This document shows, one piece after another, positions 18,154 to 26,186 of a stretch of DNA of 43,464 nt. The DNA lies in NCBI GenBank assembly GCA_049322335.1, contig JBMORL010000131.1, positions 1 to 43,464 on the forward strand, given 5' to 3'. The position numbers and the translations under genes were made by a program. Below the pieces are notes generated by a model. That model was not told the origin of the DNA, searched no databases, and saw only the letters and a program-made list of their open reading frames with translations. How positions within the stretch are numbered: position 1 is the stretch's first letter; each line of letters opens with the position of its first letter. Origin of the DNA: JBMORL01 sp049322335. GTDB taxonomy: Bacteria > Bacteroidota > Bacteroidia > Flavobacteriales_D > UBA2798.

Positions 18154-19928
18154 CCGGTAATGGTTGTTACTTCGTTCAATTTACGAATTAATTCCTGGTC
18201 CGTTTTATACTTTAACGTTATATGCGAATTTAACCCTGCCATTTCAGGATGTGTATCGAGAAAAGAAAAAATATTTTTCAGCGAAGGTTCAAGATGGTTT
18301 TGATATAAATGAGATTCGATGGCAATGAAAAGATCCAGGTCTTCCTGGTAATCGAGTGTAAGGCGGTAATCCCGCACCATTTCCTGTGGCAATTCAATCT
18401 CATTAATCCGGAAATGGGAAGGGTTATTCATAAAATAAAAAGTCATGTATTCCGAATAATCGGCACGGGGAAAATATTTTTTTACTTTTTTCAGGGCGGC
18501 AACATTTATTATTTCGGGGGCTGTTCCCACCGCATTGTGAATGGAACGGGTATAATCAGCTCCCGTTTCAAAATGTGATTTCAGCAAAGTTTCGGTAATC
18601 TCTTTCGAAACATAAGGCATGTCAGCTGTTATACGAACCAACACATCGGCTTTCAATTCATCCAGAATTCCGAGATAACGATGAATCACATCATCCGGAT
18701 CGCCACGATAAAAAACAACATCATTGGAATAAGTGTAATCTTTTAGTTCTTCATCTTCTTCCACATCCGAAGTAGCCAATACTACTTTTTCCACCGGGAG
18801 CCTCAGCGAATTTTTAATGCACATTTCTACAGAGGGCAAATCACCTATTTTTAACAATGCTTTTTTCTTCAGGCGTGATGATTTGAGGCGACAGGCGATC
18901 ACAGCCACAATTTTTGCTTTACGGAAATCCGATTCGTTAAGCGGTTGAGTTGCGCTTATTTTTCCGGAAATAATATTTCCCCGTGAAATAAAATTTTTTA
19001 AAACAGGAGCAGTCATTCCGGTTAAATTACTTCTCCTGAATACAAGATCGTGTTCAAATGAAAGCAATTGCCCGTTTTTCATTTCATGTCGTGTTACCGG
19101 CACCTGCTGCGAGTCTTTCAGGTATTTTGCTTCGGCCTCACAAATAAAATCCGCTTCCGTTACCGGAATAGTTTTTCCATCTCCGTTTACAATTCTTCGC
19201 AACGTATCAAGATTTACACTCGACTGAAAATCGTATTTTGTTTCACGATTTTCGAGAAAAGTATGTTTTTCGATGTATTTTGCTCCCAGCGAAGCAGCCG
19301 TAAGCGGTAATGAAACGGCCTCCTCCGATTTTCCGTCAATATGATCAGCAAAACTGATTCCGTAAGGAAAATTTTCCTGCAGGGTTTTTATCTTAACTAA
19401 TCCGCTGTCTTCAACGGTTGTTGGATAACTCTGAAATCCTATTTGCAAAATTAGTTCCTCAGGTTGAATGTTATTCTTAAACCGTTCGGAAAGATTTTTT
19501 ATTTCATCAAGAGACAAACCGGAAATATTGAGGATTAGTTTTTTGTCTTTTAAACCTGCTTCTTTCAATCCGCGAAAAACATTTTCATTATACACAATGG
19601 AAGCCTGTAGTTTTACACCGGCTATTCTATCAAGGTTTTCCCTGATGATCTCTATTGTGTATTCATCAAAGGTATCAATCCAGACATCCAGTTTTTGTGA
19701 TGCTTTAATGATGATCTCTTTCCATTGTTCTTTACTAAAAAATAATTCCTGGTAAACGGGATACCATTTGAAATCGGGTAAGGCAATGCAATCATATTTA
19801 AAAGGCTGGAATTTTATTCCGTTTACACCATTTATTTCTGAAATCTTCTCCACCAGTTCGGTGAGATAGGAAAAGTCACCTCCGTGGACATTGGCTACTT
19901 CTGCAATAAAATATCTATTGTTTTTCAT
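18150..19928 (-). CDS. Fusion: NeuB-family synthase + SAF domain + SpsF-like cytidylyltransferase
   Basis: 592 residues. Residues 5-245 are a NeuB-type barrel: RYFIAEVANVHGGD, GIKFQPF (37-43), LQIGFQSYPTT (161-171), SFADHIDGK (192-200) and KYIEKHTF (217-224), so both metal-binding His positions are kept. Residues about 265-335 resemble a SAF domain (ISRGNIISGKI). Residues 339-575 are an SpsF/NeuA-like nucleotidyltransferase: VAVIACRLKSSRLKKKALLK (341-360), VVLATSDVEEDEEL, YRGDPDDVIHRY (407-418), VRITADMPYV (431-440) and GADYTRSIHN. In Bacillus the corresponding activities are the separate SpsE and SpsF. The fusion should condense phosphoenolpyruvate with a six-carbon sugar and then link the nine-carbon product to CMP. 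It overlaps SGNH (14 bp) and pseG (4 bp). It may supply the missing PseF activity or make a different nonulosonate. Confidence 0.85.
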   Translation of the reverse strand: MKNNRYFIAEVANVHGGDFSYLTELVEKISEINGVNGIKFQPFKYDCIALPDFKWYPVYQELFFSKEQWKEIIIKASQKLDVWIDTFDEYTIEIIRENLDRIAGVKLQASIVYNENVFRGLKEAGLKDKKLILNISGLSLDEIKNLSERFKNNIQPEELILQIGFQSYPTTVEDSGLVKIKTLQENFPYGISFADHIDGKSEEAVSLPLTAASLGAKYIEKHTFLENRETKYDFQSSVNLDTLRRIVNGDGKTIPVTEADFICEAEAKYLKDSQQVPVTRHEMKNGQLLSFEHDLVFRRSNLTGMTAPVLKNFISRGNIISGKISATQPLNESDFRKAKIVAVIACRLKSSRLKKKALLKIGDLPSVEMCIKNSLRLPVEKVVLATSDVEEDEELKDYTYSNDVVFYRGDPDDVIHRYLGILDELKADVLVRITADMPYVSKEITETLLKSHFETGADYTRSIHNAVGTAPEIINVAALKKVKKYFPRADYSEYMTFYFMNNPSHFRINEIELPQEMVRDYRLTLDYQEDLDLFIAIESHLYQNHLEPSLKNIFSFLDTHPEMAGLNSHITLKYKTDQELIRKLNEVTTITG

Positions 19929-20880
19929 ACTTTTTCATACCTATTAAAAAATCAGCCAAAACACGGGAATATAATATCGCTCCATTAATATTAAAGTGGT
20001 CCATATCCGCAAAATGCTTTTTTTCTGTCCAATTGGTTGGCTGCATCATTCCAGCATCATACAACATCAGATCTTTCCTGAAGTCCAGTTTAAGATAAAA
20101 TGAAAAATATTCATCCATCATTTCTTCACTAAAAAAATCATTATACCTGTTGGAAGGAATCTCATGTAAAATTACCGAAATATTTTCTTTTATCAGCCCA
20201 TCAATAAAATCAAGGAAAAAACGGGCTTTTTCCTTATCAAATCCCTGTTTTTCAAGGGTTGATTTGTACAATTTTTCATTTGCTTTGTATAATGAATCTG
20301 TATATAATCCTTCCCGGGGCACATAACCAGAATTTTCATATAAACTCTTCACCATTTTTTTATCCGGAGATTCAGCAATTATAAAATTCTTTAATCCTCT
20401 TTTACAACTTTTTGTAATAAGTTTAAAATACCGCTCAACCGAAACATAACCCTTCATCAGCATTTCTTCGTTCGTTAACGGCTCTTTGAGAAAGCGGTGA
20501 ATGGGGTATTGATCAAAAACATCAGATGCCTCACAAAACATTGCCGGAGAAATATTAATTAAAACTGATTTAGGTTTTGTTCCGCTTCTCGCCACATAAT
20601 CATCGTAACAAAGTTTAATCGCATAAGGACCCGCTGCTGCGGTTGCATAATTGAGCATTCCAATTTGTCTTTCAAAAAAAACTTCAGGATCAATTCCGCT
20701 ATAAGAATGAGAATTTCCCAGGACAAGTATATCCACATTCTTAAACACATCCATATCTGCCAAAGCCAATCTCGCTACATTTTCATCTTTTGATGAAGTA
20801 TTATCAAAAAAACCGGGAACCCTGATGACAATTGCCAACAGAATCATAAACACCGCTATTTTCAAAAACAACTTCTTCAT
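19915..20880 (-). CDS. SGNH-hydrolase-like partner of the MBOAT acyltransferase
   Basis: 321 residues from the ATG at 20880, which shares one base with the MBOAT stop (TGATG); a longer reading from 20937 would start inside the MBOAT gene and is less likely. One N-terminal membrane anchor (about 3-21, LFLKIAVFMILLAIVIRV) is followed by an exported domain with the SGNH block ILVLGNSHSYSGIDP (51-65, Ser57 the probable nucleophile) and a C-terminal DMDHFNINGA (292-301) carrying the Asp/His pair. This is the layout of AlgX/DltD/PatB-like proteins that take acyl groups delivered by an MBOAT and place them on a glycan outside the cytoplasm. Its direct coupling to the MBOAT and to the nonulosonate genes suggests O-acylation of that sugar or its glycan. 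Confidence 0.85.
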   Translation of the reverse strand: MKKLFLKIAVFMILLAIVIRVPGFFDNTSSKDENVARLALADMDVFKNVDILVLGNSHSYSGIDPEVFFERQIGMLNYATAAAGPYAIKLCYDDYVARSGTKPKSVLINISPAMFCEASDVFDQYPIHRFLKEPLTNEEMLMKGYVSVERYFKLITKSCKRGLKNFIIAESPDKKMVKSLYENSGYVPREGLYTDSLYKANEKLYKSTLEKQGFDKEKARFFLDFIDGLIKENISVILHEIPSNRYNDFFSEEMMDEYFSFYLKLDFRKDLMLYDAGMMQPTNWTEKKHFADMDHFNINGAILYSRVLADFLIGMKKYEKQ

Positions 20881-22301
20881 CAGAACTGAAAATAAATAAA
20901 CTGAACTTCGTCCGAATTGCCGAAAACAATAATGCAAATTGCCAGCATAAAATATGCGGCATACTTCAAAGGTTTTTTCTGTTCAATAAAATTCCTCATG
21001 AAACCTTTATATAATTTTGTTTCAAAAATGACAAAGAGTGATAATGCGAAAAGAATAAGCAACAATAAATTCAAATTGGGAATTCCCAATTGTTTTAGTC
21101 CGGCTACGCTATCAAATTCATTATTCATACCAAAAATGGATCTAACAATAAAATTTCCGTCTTCAATGGAATCTGCACGGAAATAAACCCAGGCAATTAC
21201 CACCAACAGAAAAACCAAAATCTGCCGTAAGAATTTCGGTAAGGAAAACCGGATTGATTTCTCTCCTATTCTTTCTATCACCAAATAAGTTCCATGCAAA
21301 ATTCCCCAGATCATGAATGTCCAGTTGGCACCGTGCCACAACCCGCTAATGGCAAAAACAAGAAATAAATTGATCATCGTTCTTGCTTCACCTTTTCGGC
21401 TACCGCCAAGAGGAATATATAAATAATCGCGAAACCAGCTGGAAAGCGAAATGTGCCACCGGTTCCAGAAATCGCGGAAAGAAGAGGCGATATAAGGAAA
21501 ATTAAAATTCCGCATCATTCGGAATCCCATTATTCGTGCAGAACCGACAGCGATGTCTGAATAACCGGAAAAATCACAATAGATCTGAATGGTAAAAAAT
21601 AAAGTGGCAATTGTCATTGCAAACGGATCGGCATCCACCGGTGAATTATATATTTTATCTACAATGGGAGATAAATTATCCGCGATTACCATTTTTTTAA
21701 AAAATCCCCAGAGCATGATGCGCAATCCCGAAGAAAATAAAACCGGATCAGGATCGTGTTTTTCGTAAAACTGCGGAATGATATTCCGGCTCCTTTCTAT
21801 CGGCCCCGCCACCAATTGGGGAAAAAACATTTCATACAAGGCATAAATTCCAAAATGTTTTTGCGCTTTAAAATTTCCGCGGTATACATCTATGGTATAA
21901 CCCATGGCCTGGAACGTGTGAAAGGAAAGTCCGACCGGAAGAATAATATTTAATTCGGGAAATGGGTTTTCTCTTCCGAAATATTGATACAAACCGGTTA
22001 CATTCTCATTAAAAAATCCATAATATTTGAAAATAGCAAGAATTAAGAGATTGGAAGAAATACTCAGTATTAAAAACCATTTTTTCTTTCGTTTATTAGC
22101 AGTGGCTTCAATTCCTTTGGCGGCATAAAAATCGATAACAATAATAACAAGAAGAATAAGTATGTATTCCGGTTTGAAATACATATAAAAAAAGCAACTG
22201 GCGGCTAAAAGTAAAAACCAGCGCGAAGCATAGGGAAGCAAAAAATAAAGCGCCACCACTGCCGGGAAAAAAAGCAGAAATTCAAAAGAGTTGAATAACA
22301 T
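20880..22301 (-). CDS. MBOAT family membrane-bound O-acyltransferase (AlgI/PatA-like)
   Basis: 473 residues with about ten or more membrane helices. The typical start MLFNSFEFLLFFPAVVALYF is followed by LPVGLSFHTFQAMGYTIDVY (121-140), FPQLVAGPIERS (160-171), CDFSGYSDIAVG (242-253), FWNRWHISLSSWFRDYLYIP (278-297, His283) and GLWHGANWTFMIWG (320-333, with the invariant His323). MBOAT proteins of this group carry an acyl group, usually acetyl, across the inner membrane for transfer to an exported polysaccharide. It lies 15 bp after pseB and is coupled to the SGNH gene by a one-base overlap. The family is certain; the acceptor is unknown. Confidence 0.95.
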   Translation of the reverse strand: MLFNSFEFLLFFPAVVALYFLLPYASRWFLLLAASCFFYMYFKPEYILILLVIIVIDFYAAKGIEATANKRKKKWFLILSISSNLLILAIFKYYGFFNENVTGLYQYFGRENPFPELNIILPVGLSFHTFQAMGYTIDVYRGNFKAQKHFGIYALYEMFFPQLVAGPIERSRNIIPQFYEKHDPDPVLFSSGLRIMLWGFFKKMVIADNLSPIVDKIYNSPVDADPFAMTIATLFFTIQIYCDFSGYSDIAVGSARIMGFRMMRNFNFPYIASSFRDFWNRWHISLSSWFRDYLYIPLGGSRKGEARTMINLFLVFAISGLWHGANWTFMIWGILHGTYLVIERIGEKSIRFSLPKFLRQILVFLLVVIAWVYFRADSIEDGNFIVRSIFGMNNEFDSVAGLKQLGIPNLNLLLLILFALSLFVIFETKLYKGFMRNFIEQKKPLKYAAYFMLAICIIVFGNSDEVQFIYFQF

Positions 22302-22316
22302 GGCGGTGGATTATCG

Positions 22317-23357
22317 TTAGGCGGAGAATTGCGGATCGACAAATTCTTTGATAAGCTTACGTATCTCTTCTGCTTTAAGCCAATGATCGTTAGTACCCGA
22401 ATTGTAACCGAAACCGGGCTTCACGCGTTTGGCTTTTCCTTCTTTCACCAGCTGCTCGCTCAGCACATTCCATTTATCGGTAGTGGGATAAATGAAATAA
22501 AAATCATCTGTCTCAAGGGTATTGAAGGAATCACTGGCAGTAATCATGTCTTCGTGAATTTTTTCACCGGGACGAACACCCACCATTTCTGTTTTGGCAT
22601 TCGGAGCAATGGCTTTGGCCAGTTCCAGGATATTATAAGAAGGAAGACGCGGAACAAAAATCTCGCCACCGTGTGCTTTGTCAATGGCATAAAGCACGAG
22701 CTCAACACCTTGTTCGAGGGAAATGTTGAAACGGCTCATCTCGGGATGAGTAACGGGAATAACACCTTCGTTGCGTTTACCAAGAAAAAAAGGAATAACA
22801 GAACCGCGCGAGCCCATTACATTTCCATAACGCACAACAGAAAAACGAATGTCTTTCATTCCTTTTACATTGTTGGCAGCCACAAATAATTTATCAGAAC
22901 ATAATTTTGTTGCTCCATATAAATTGATAGGTGCAGCAGCTTTATCGGTAGAAAGTGCAACAACAATTTTTACATTATTGGCCAGCGATGCTTCAATTAC
23001 ATTTTCTGCACCCAGCACGTTTGTTTTGATACATTCGGAAGGATTATATTCTGCAGCGGGAACCTGTTTCAATGCTGCAGCATGAATGACAATATCAATT
23101 CCCTCAAAGGCACGAACCATTCTTTCTTTATCTCGTACATCTCCCAAAAAATAACGAATACCATCGAATTTCGATTTGGGAAACTGCAACGACATTTCGT
23201 ATTGTTTCAATTCATCGCGCGAAAAAATAACGAGACGTTTTATTTTCGGGTAATTCTTAAGAATAGTTTCTGTGAATTTTTTTCCAAATGAACCGGTTCC
23301 CCCGGTAATCAAAACCGCTTTTCCGTTGAGATCGAGGTTATGTTTATAAAATGACAT
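22317..23357 (-). CDS. pseB: UDP-GlcNAc 4,6-dehydratase (inverting)
   Basis: 346 residues. It carries out the first step of pseudaminic acid synthesis: loss of water from UDP-GlcNAc with inversion at C5. The NADP-binding motif is GGTGSFG (19-25); the catalytic triad-like set is in STDKAAAPINLYGATK (136-151: Asp138, Lys139, Tyr147), the inverting dehydratase version with Asp-Lys after Thr; also FSRDELKQYEM, HAAALKQVP (92-100), YGNVMGSRGSVIPFF and GVRPGEKIHEDM. It is the first gene of the operon as far as visible: the upstream 910 bases hold only repeats. The usual next gene, the aminotransferase pseC, is replaced here by MBOAT/SGNH. Confidence 0.95.
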   Translation of the reverse strand: MSFYKHNLDLNGKAVLITGGTGSFGKKFTETILKNYPKIKRLVIFSRDELKQYEMSLQFPKSKFDGIRYFLGDVRDKERMVRAFEGIDIVIHAAALKQVPAAEYNPSECIKTNVLGAENVIEASLANNVKIVVALSTDKAAAPINLYGATKLCSDKLFVAANNVKGMKDIRFSVVRYGNVMGSRGSVIPFFLGKRNEGVIPVTHPEMSRFNISLEQGVELVLYAIDKAHGGEIFVPRLPSYNILELAKAIAPNAKTEMVGVRPGEKIHEDMITASDSFNTLETDDFYFIYPTTDKWNVLSEQLVKEGKAKRVKPGFGYNSGTNDHWLKAEEIRKLIKEFVDPQFSA

Positions 23358-23540
23358 TTTCCTTATGCTTTGGGTGTAAAGTTAAGGAAATTGAGTAAAA
23401 TATATGTTTCTGAATTTCAAATAGTTGCGTTAAAACGAGAAGGCTATGTGAATGATTTAACATTATGCCTATAATCAAGAGTTCCAGATAGATAAACAGG
23501 GATTTTCTTTTCGACTAATATCTATCTTATTTAAGTTGTT

Positions 23541-23582
23541 TCATTCTTTTTATTCTTTTTATTCTTTTCATTCTTTTTCTAT
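23541..23582. repeat. ATTCTTTTT simple repeat before the hairpin array
   Basis: Four or five loose copies of a nine-base T-rich unit (TCATTCTTTT, TATTCTTTTT and variants) run directly into the first GC-rich hairpin of the array. A similar short T-rich stretch (TTCATTCTTTTTTCT) stands before each full hairpin at about 23966-23982 and 24135-24150. Confidence 0.75.
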
Positions 23583-24232
23583 CCCCGGCCTGAAGGCCGG
23601 GGGAATGGATGTGTGTTTGTTTTTATTTTGAAATTAAGAACAGAAATATACAATCATTATTTCTGAATACTGATAATCTTTGAACATTTACGAAATTAAT
23701 TAACATAACTGAAGGCCGGGGAATGGATGTGTGTTTGTTTTTATTTTGAAATTAAGAACAGAAATATACAGTCATTATTTCTGAATACTGATAATCTTTG
23801 AACATTTACGAAATTAATTAACATAACTGAAGGCCGGGGGAATGGATGTGTGTTTGTTTTTATTTTGAAAGTGATAACAATAAATATATTGTTATCATTT
23901 TAAATAATTAAACTAATTGAACATTATGATTTTTGGATTTGTCTTGTTTTTGTTACTTCAGTTCTTTTCATTCTTTTTTCTATCCCCGGCCTGAAGGCCG
24001 GGGATAGGAATGGATGTGTGTTCGACTTCATTTTGAAAGTGATAACAATAAATATATTGTTATCATTTTAAATAATTAAACTAATTGAACATTATGATTT
24101 TTGGATTTGTCTTGTTTTTGTTACTTCAGTTGTTTTCATTCTTTTTTCTATCCCCGGCCTGAAGGCCGGGGGAATGGATGTGTGTTTGTTTTTATTTTGA
24201 AATTGATAACAATAAATATATTGTTATCAATT
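23583..24232. repeat. Two-type tandem array of hairpin repeats
   Basis: Five units share GAAGGCCGGGG followed by an AATGGATGTGTGT motif, with the TGAA loop at 23591, 23710, 23828, 23992 and 24160. Units 1-2 are 118-119 bp and differ at about two bases; units 3-4 are 164 and 168 bp, nearly identical to each other in their bodies; unit 5 is partial. The GC-rich hairpin CCCCGGCC-TGAA-GGCCGGGG is complete in units 1, 4 and 5 (at 23981-24006 an 11-bp stem). Units 3-5 also carry an A/T hairpin, GATAACAATA/TATTGTTATC with a 4-base loop (23872-23897, 24040-24065, and a 14-bp stem at 24201-24232); units 1-2 have a weaker GAAATA/TATTTC one. No gene was found in this 910-base gap. Confidence 0.9.
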
Positions 24233-24267
24233 AAAATAATTAAAATTAATACAGAGTTATAAAAAAA

Positions 24268-25155
24268 CTACTTAATAATATTATTCAACTCTTCACGACT
24301 AATCCGTTCGAAGGCGTCAACAAAAGAATTGGGAGTGGCATTGTATATCTTTACGTTTTTAATATCGGCATATTCGCGAATGAAGAAATAACTTTCGAAA
24401 GTGAGCATGTATTTATGCAATACTTCATGCAGTTTACGTTGTCCTTTTCCGGATTTACGCATGGTATCGGGTTTGGAAGTGGCAGCATCGTAGAAATGCT
24501 GGTTGTTGATGAGTACATTGTTACTATTATCTACAGTAATCATAGGCAACCATGAATGTTCAGCTCCAAGTAAAATAATTTTTTTAAATCCCATGTGAAT
24601 TCCCATCATAGCAGCAGGACCGAGAACGTTATGCGGACGGGGAAGTCCGAATTGTTTGTTGAACAAAAAATGCCTGAACCCACGAAAACCCTCCACCGGG
24701 TGAACATTGTAATAACGAATAGTGATATTATTGTTTTTCCCAACTATCTCCTGCCAGTATTTATTTTTTCTTGCTTCCCATGGAATGAAAAGATCCAGCG
24801 GCCAGGCTGTTTTTTGAGCCATTCCGTTGAATAGTTCATTTCTGAAATTTATATACCATTCATCCACATCGTTAAGCCATAATTCAGGAGCGGAAGTGAT
24901 GAAATAAGACGGTTTGAGTTGTTCGTAAGCGGAAGTAGCAGGAAAATAATTGACGCAAATGAGTTTGTGCTGATGGATTCTTTCTCCAAGTGATTCAACA
25001 CTATTATTGAGCGAAGGACCGTTTCCAAGAACGATTATGGTTTCTTCTTTTTGTGCAGTAATTGTTTTTTTCCATTTGATAAAAAGAACCAGCCTCAAAC
25101 AGGTTTCGAGTGTTTGCTGCAGCTGACGGAAGAAATTTTTTAATTCAATTATCAT
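24268..25155 (-). CDS. DUF115/MptE- or GT42-like protein, possible nonulosonate transferase
   Basis: 295 residues. After an N-terminal helix, the nucleotide-binding-like start TIIVLGNGPSLNNSVESLG (39-57) matches the GNGPSL motif shared by DUF115 (as in Maf flagellin glycosylation proteins) and by GT42 sialyltransferases such as Cst-II. Further along are YFITSAPELW, the block GPAAMMGIHMGFKKIILLGAEHSW (quoted here as GPAAMMGIHMGFKK and ILLGAEHSW), which resembles the second Rossmann-type strand of those families, and a C-terminal VKIYNATPNSFVDAF, like the CPNS(L) motif of GT42. That pattern would fit transfer of a CMP-activated nonulosonic acid to a surface glycan. It lies upstream of pseB on the same strand, across the repeat array. 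The function is inferred; a general DUF115 call is safer. Confidence 0.65.
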   Translation of the reverse strand: MIIELKNFFRQLQQTLETCLRLVLFIKWKKTITAQKEETIIVLGNGPSLNNSVESLGERIHQHKLICVNYFPATSAYEQLKPSYFITSAPELWLNDVDEWYINFRNELFNGMAQKTAWPLDLFIPWEARKNKYWQEIVGKNNNITIRYYNVHPVEGFRGFRHFLFNKQFGLPRPHNVLGPAAMMGIHMGFKKIILLGAEHSWLPMITVDNSNNVLINNQHFYDAATSKPDTMRKSGKGQRKLHEVLHKYMLTFESYFFIREYADIKNVKIYNATPNSFVDAFERISREELNNIIK

Positions 25156-25180
25156 TTATTTAATATTCTCTGCGAAAATC

Positions 25181-25260
25181 CCTGTCTGCCGACAGGCAGG
25201 CGCTCTATCTGCGGGAAATCTAATCCCGTACTTTTCTCCCGCAGATATAGCAGATTGACG
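25181..25260. repeat. Palindromic repeat pair (CCTGTCTGCC and TATCTGCGGGA)
   Basis: CCTGTCTGCC is followed by its near-complement ACAGGCAGG (25181-25200). Next, TATCTGCGGGA and TCCCGCAGATA form a perfect 11-bp stem around a loop. The first part is related to the element inserted in the gene at 29627 (29653-29720). It fills the gap between the DUF115-like and glycosyltransferase genes. Confidence 0.75.
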
Positions 25261-25271
25261 CGGATATTTTT

Positions 25272-26186
25272 TTATTCCTTTTTCAAAAACATTCCCTGGC
25301 TTACCCAGAGGCGGAAACGGAAAAGAAAAAATCCCTTTATTGGCCTAAAGGTAAGCAGGTAAAACAAAAAGAGGAAAAACGTAGCGAACCATTTCAATAT
25401 TTCTTTGCACCTGCTTTTCAACAATTCGCTGCCCCGAAGAGACGAAGCGCGCACATTTTCGCTGAATCCTATGCCACGGGCCTGTTTACGGATATAATCT
25501 GTCGTCATCCTATTGGCAGGAATAATGTGATGCACCTTTGTTGAGGGAAGATACCATGGCTGATATCCTTTGGCACGAATGCGGTTAAACAGATCTTTCT
25601 CTTCCCCGCCCTGCAGATTTTTTCCTTTTCTTCCAAGATTAACATCAAAAAAACCAACTTCTTCCATGATCTTTCTCCTGAAAGCCATATTCGCACCGAT
25701 GGGAAACATGTTGCGCGGAAAAGGATGCGGCTGCTCTCCGCGATCAACAGCAGCTACCAGTGGCATCAAAAAATGTGACATCCATTTTGGTTTTTCTTCT
25801 TCAAACTGCGGATATGTTCTTCCACCGGTGGCCATTACATCCGGGTTTGCTTCATAAAAAGTAATTATATTTTTTGAATATTCTTTTTCTGCAAAAGCAT
25901 CATCATCCATAAAAACAAAAACATCTCCTTTTGCTTCTTTCATTCCCCGGTTGCGGGCAGCAGAAAGTCCCTGTTCGGTTTCAATGATGTATGTATAATT
26001 CAGTCCGGGGAATTTTTCTGAAATTTTTTTACAAAGCGAATCAGTAGAATCGGTAGAATTATTATTGACAGCGATCAATTCGAAATCATTTTTATCAGCG
26101 TTCTGCACTGCAATACTTTCGAGCGACCGGTAAATGTATTTTTCGCGGTTATAGGTACAAACGATGAATGAAACTTTTGGCTTCAT
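25272..26186 (-). CDS. Family 2 glycosyltransferase
   Basis: 304 residues with a GT-A fold. The start KVSFIVCTYNREKYIYRSL (4-22) is followed by ELIAVNNNSTDST, GLSAARNRGM and the metal-binding DDD in VFMDDDAFAE (91-100); the acceptor side has GANMAFRR, GFFDVNLGRKGK and GGEEKDLFNR (the ED/EE motif). A hydrophobic, basic C-terminal segment (about 265-300, WFATFFLFLFYLLTF) suggests membrane attachment. It transfers a sugar from a nucleotide donor to a growing glycan. Its start shares a base with the YfhO stop (TAATG), so the two are coupled. Donor and acceptor cannot be told from sequence. Confidence 0.92.
   Translation of the reverse strand: MKPKVSFIVCTYNREKYIYRSLESIAVQNADKNDFELIAVNNNSTDSTDSLCKKISEKFPGLNYTYIIETEQGLSAARNRGMKEAKGDVFVFMDDDAFAEKEYSKNIITFYEANPDVMATGGRTYPQFEEEKPKWMSHFLMPLVAAVDRGEQPHPFPRNMFPIGANMAFRRKIMEEVGFFDVNLGRKGKNLQGGEEKDLFNRIRAKGYQPWYLPSTKVHHIIPANRMTTDYIRKQARGIGFSENVRASSLRGSELLKSRCKEILKWFATFFLFLFYLLTFRPIKGFFLFRFRLWVSQGMFLKKE

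Noticed and set aside
18150..19928. Assembly artefact joining two genes
   Set aside because: The two parts are in one frame with a plausible SAF domain and linker between them, and both ends overlap neighbours in operon style; a read error would more likely break the frame.
23583..24232. CRISPR array
   Set aside because: The repeated part is joined to bodies that are themselves repeated, the period is 118-168 bp, and no cas gene is near.
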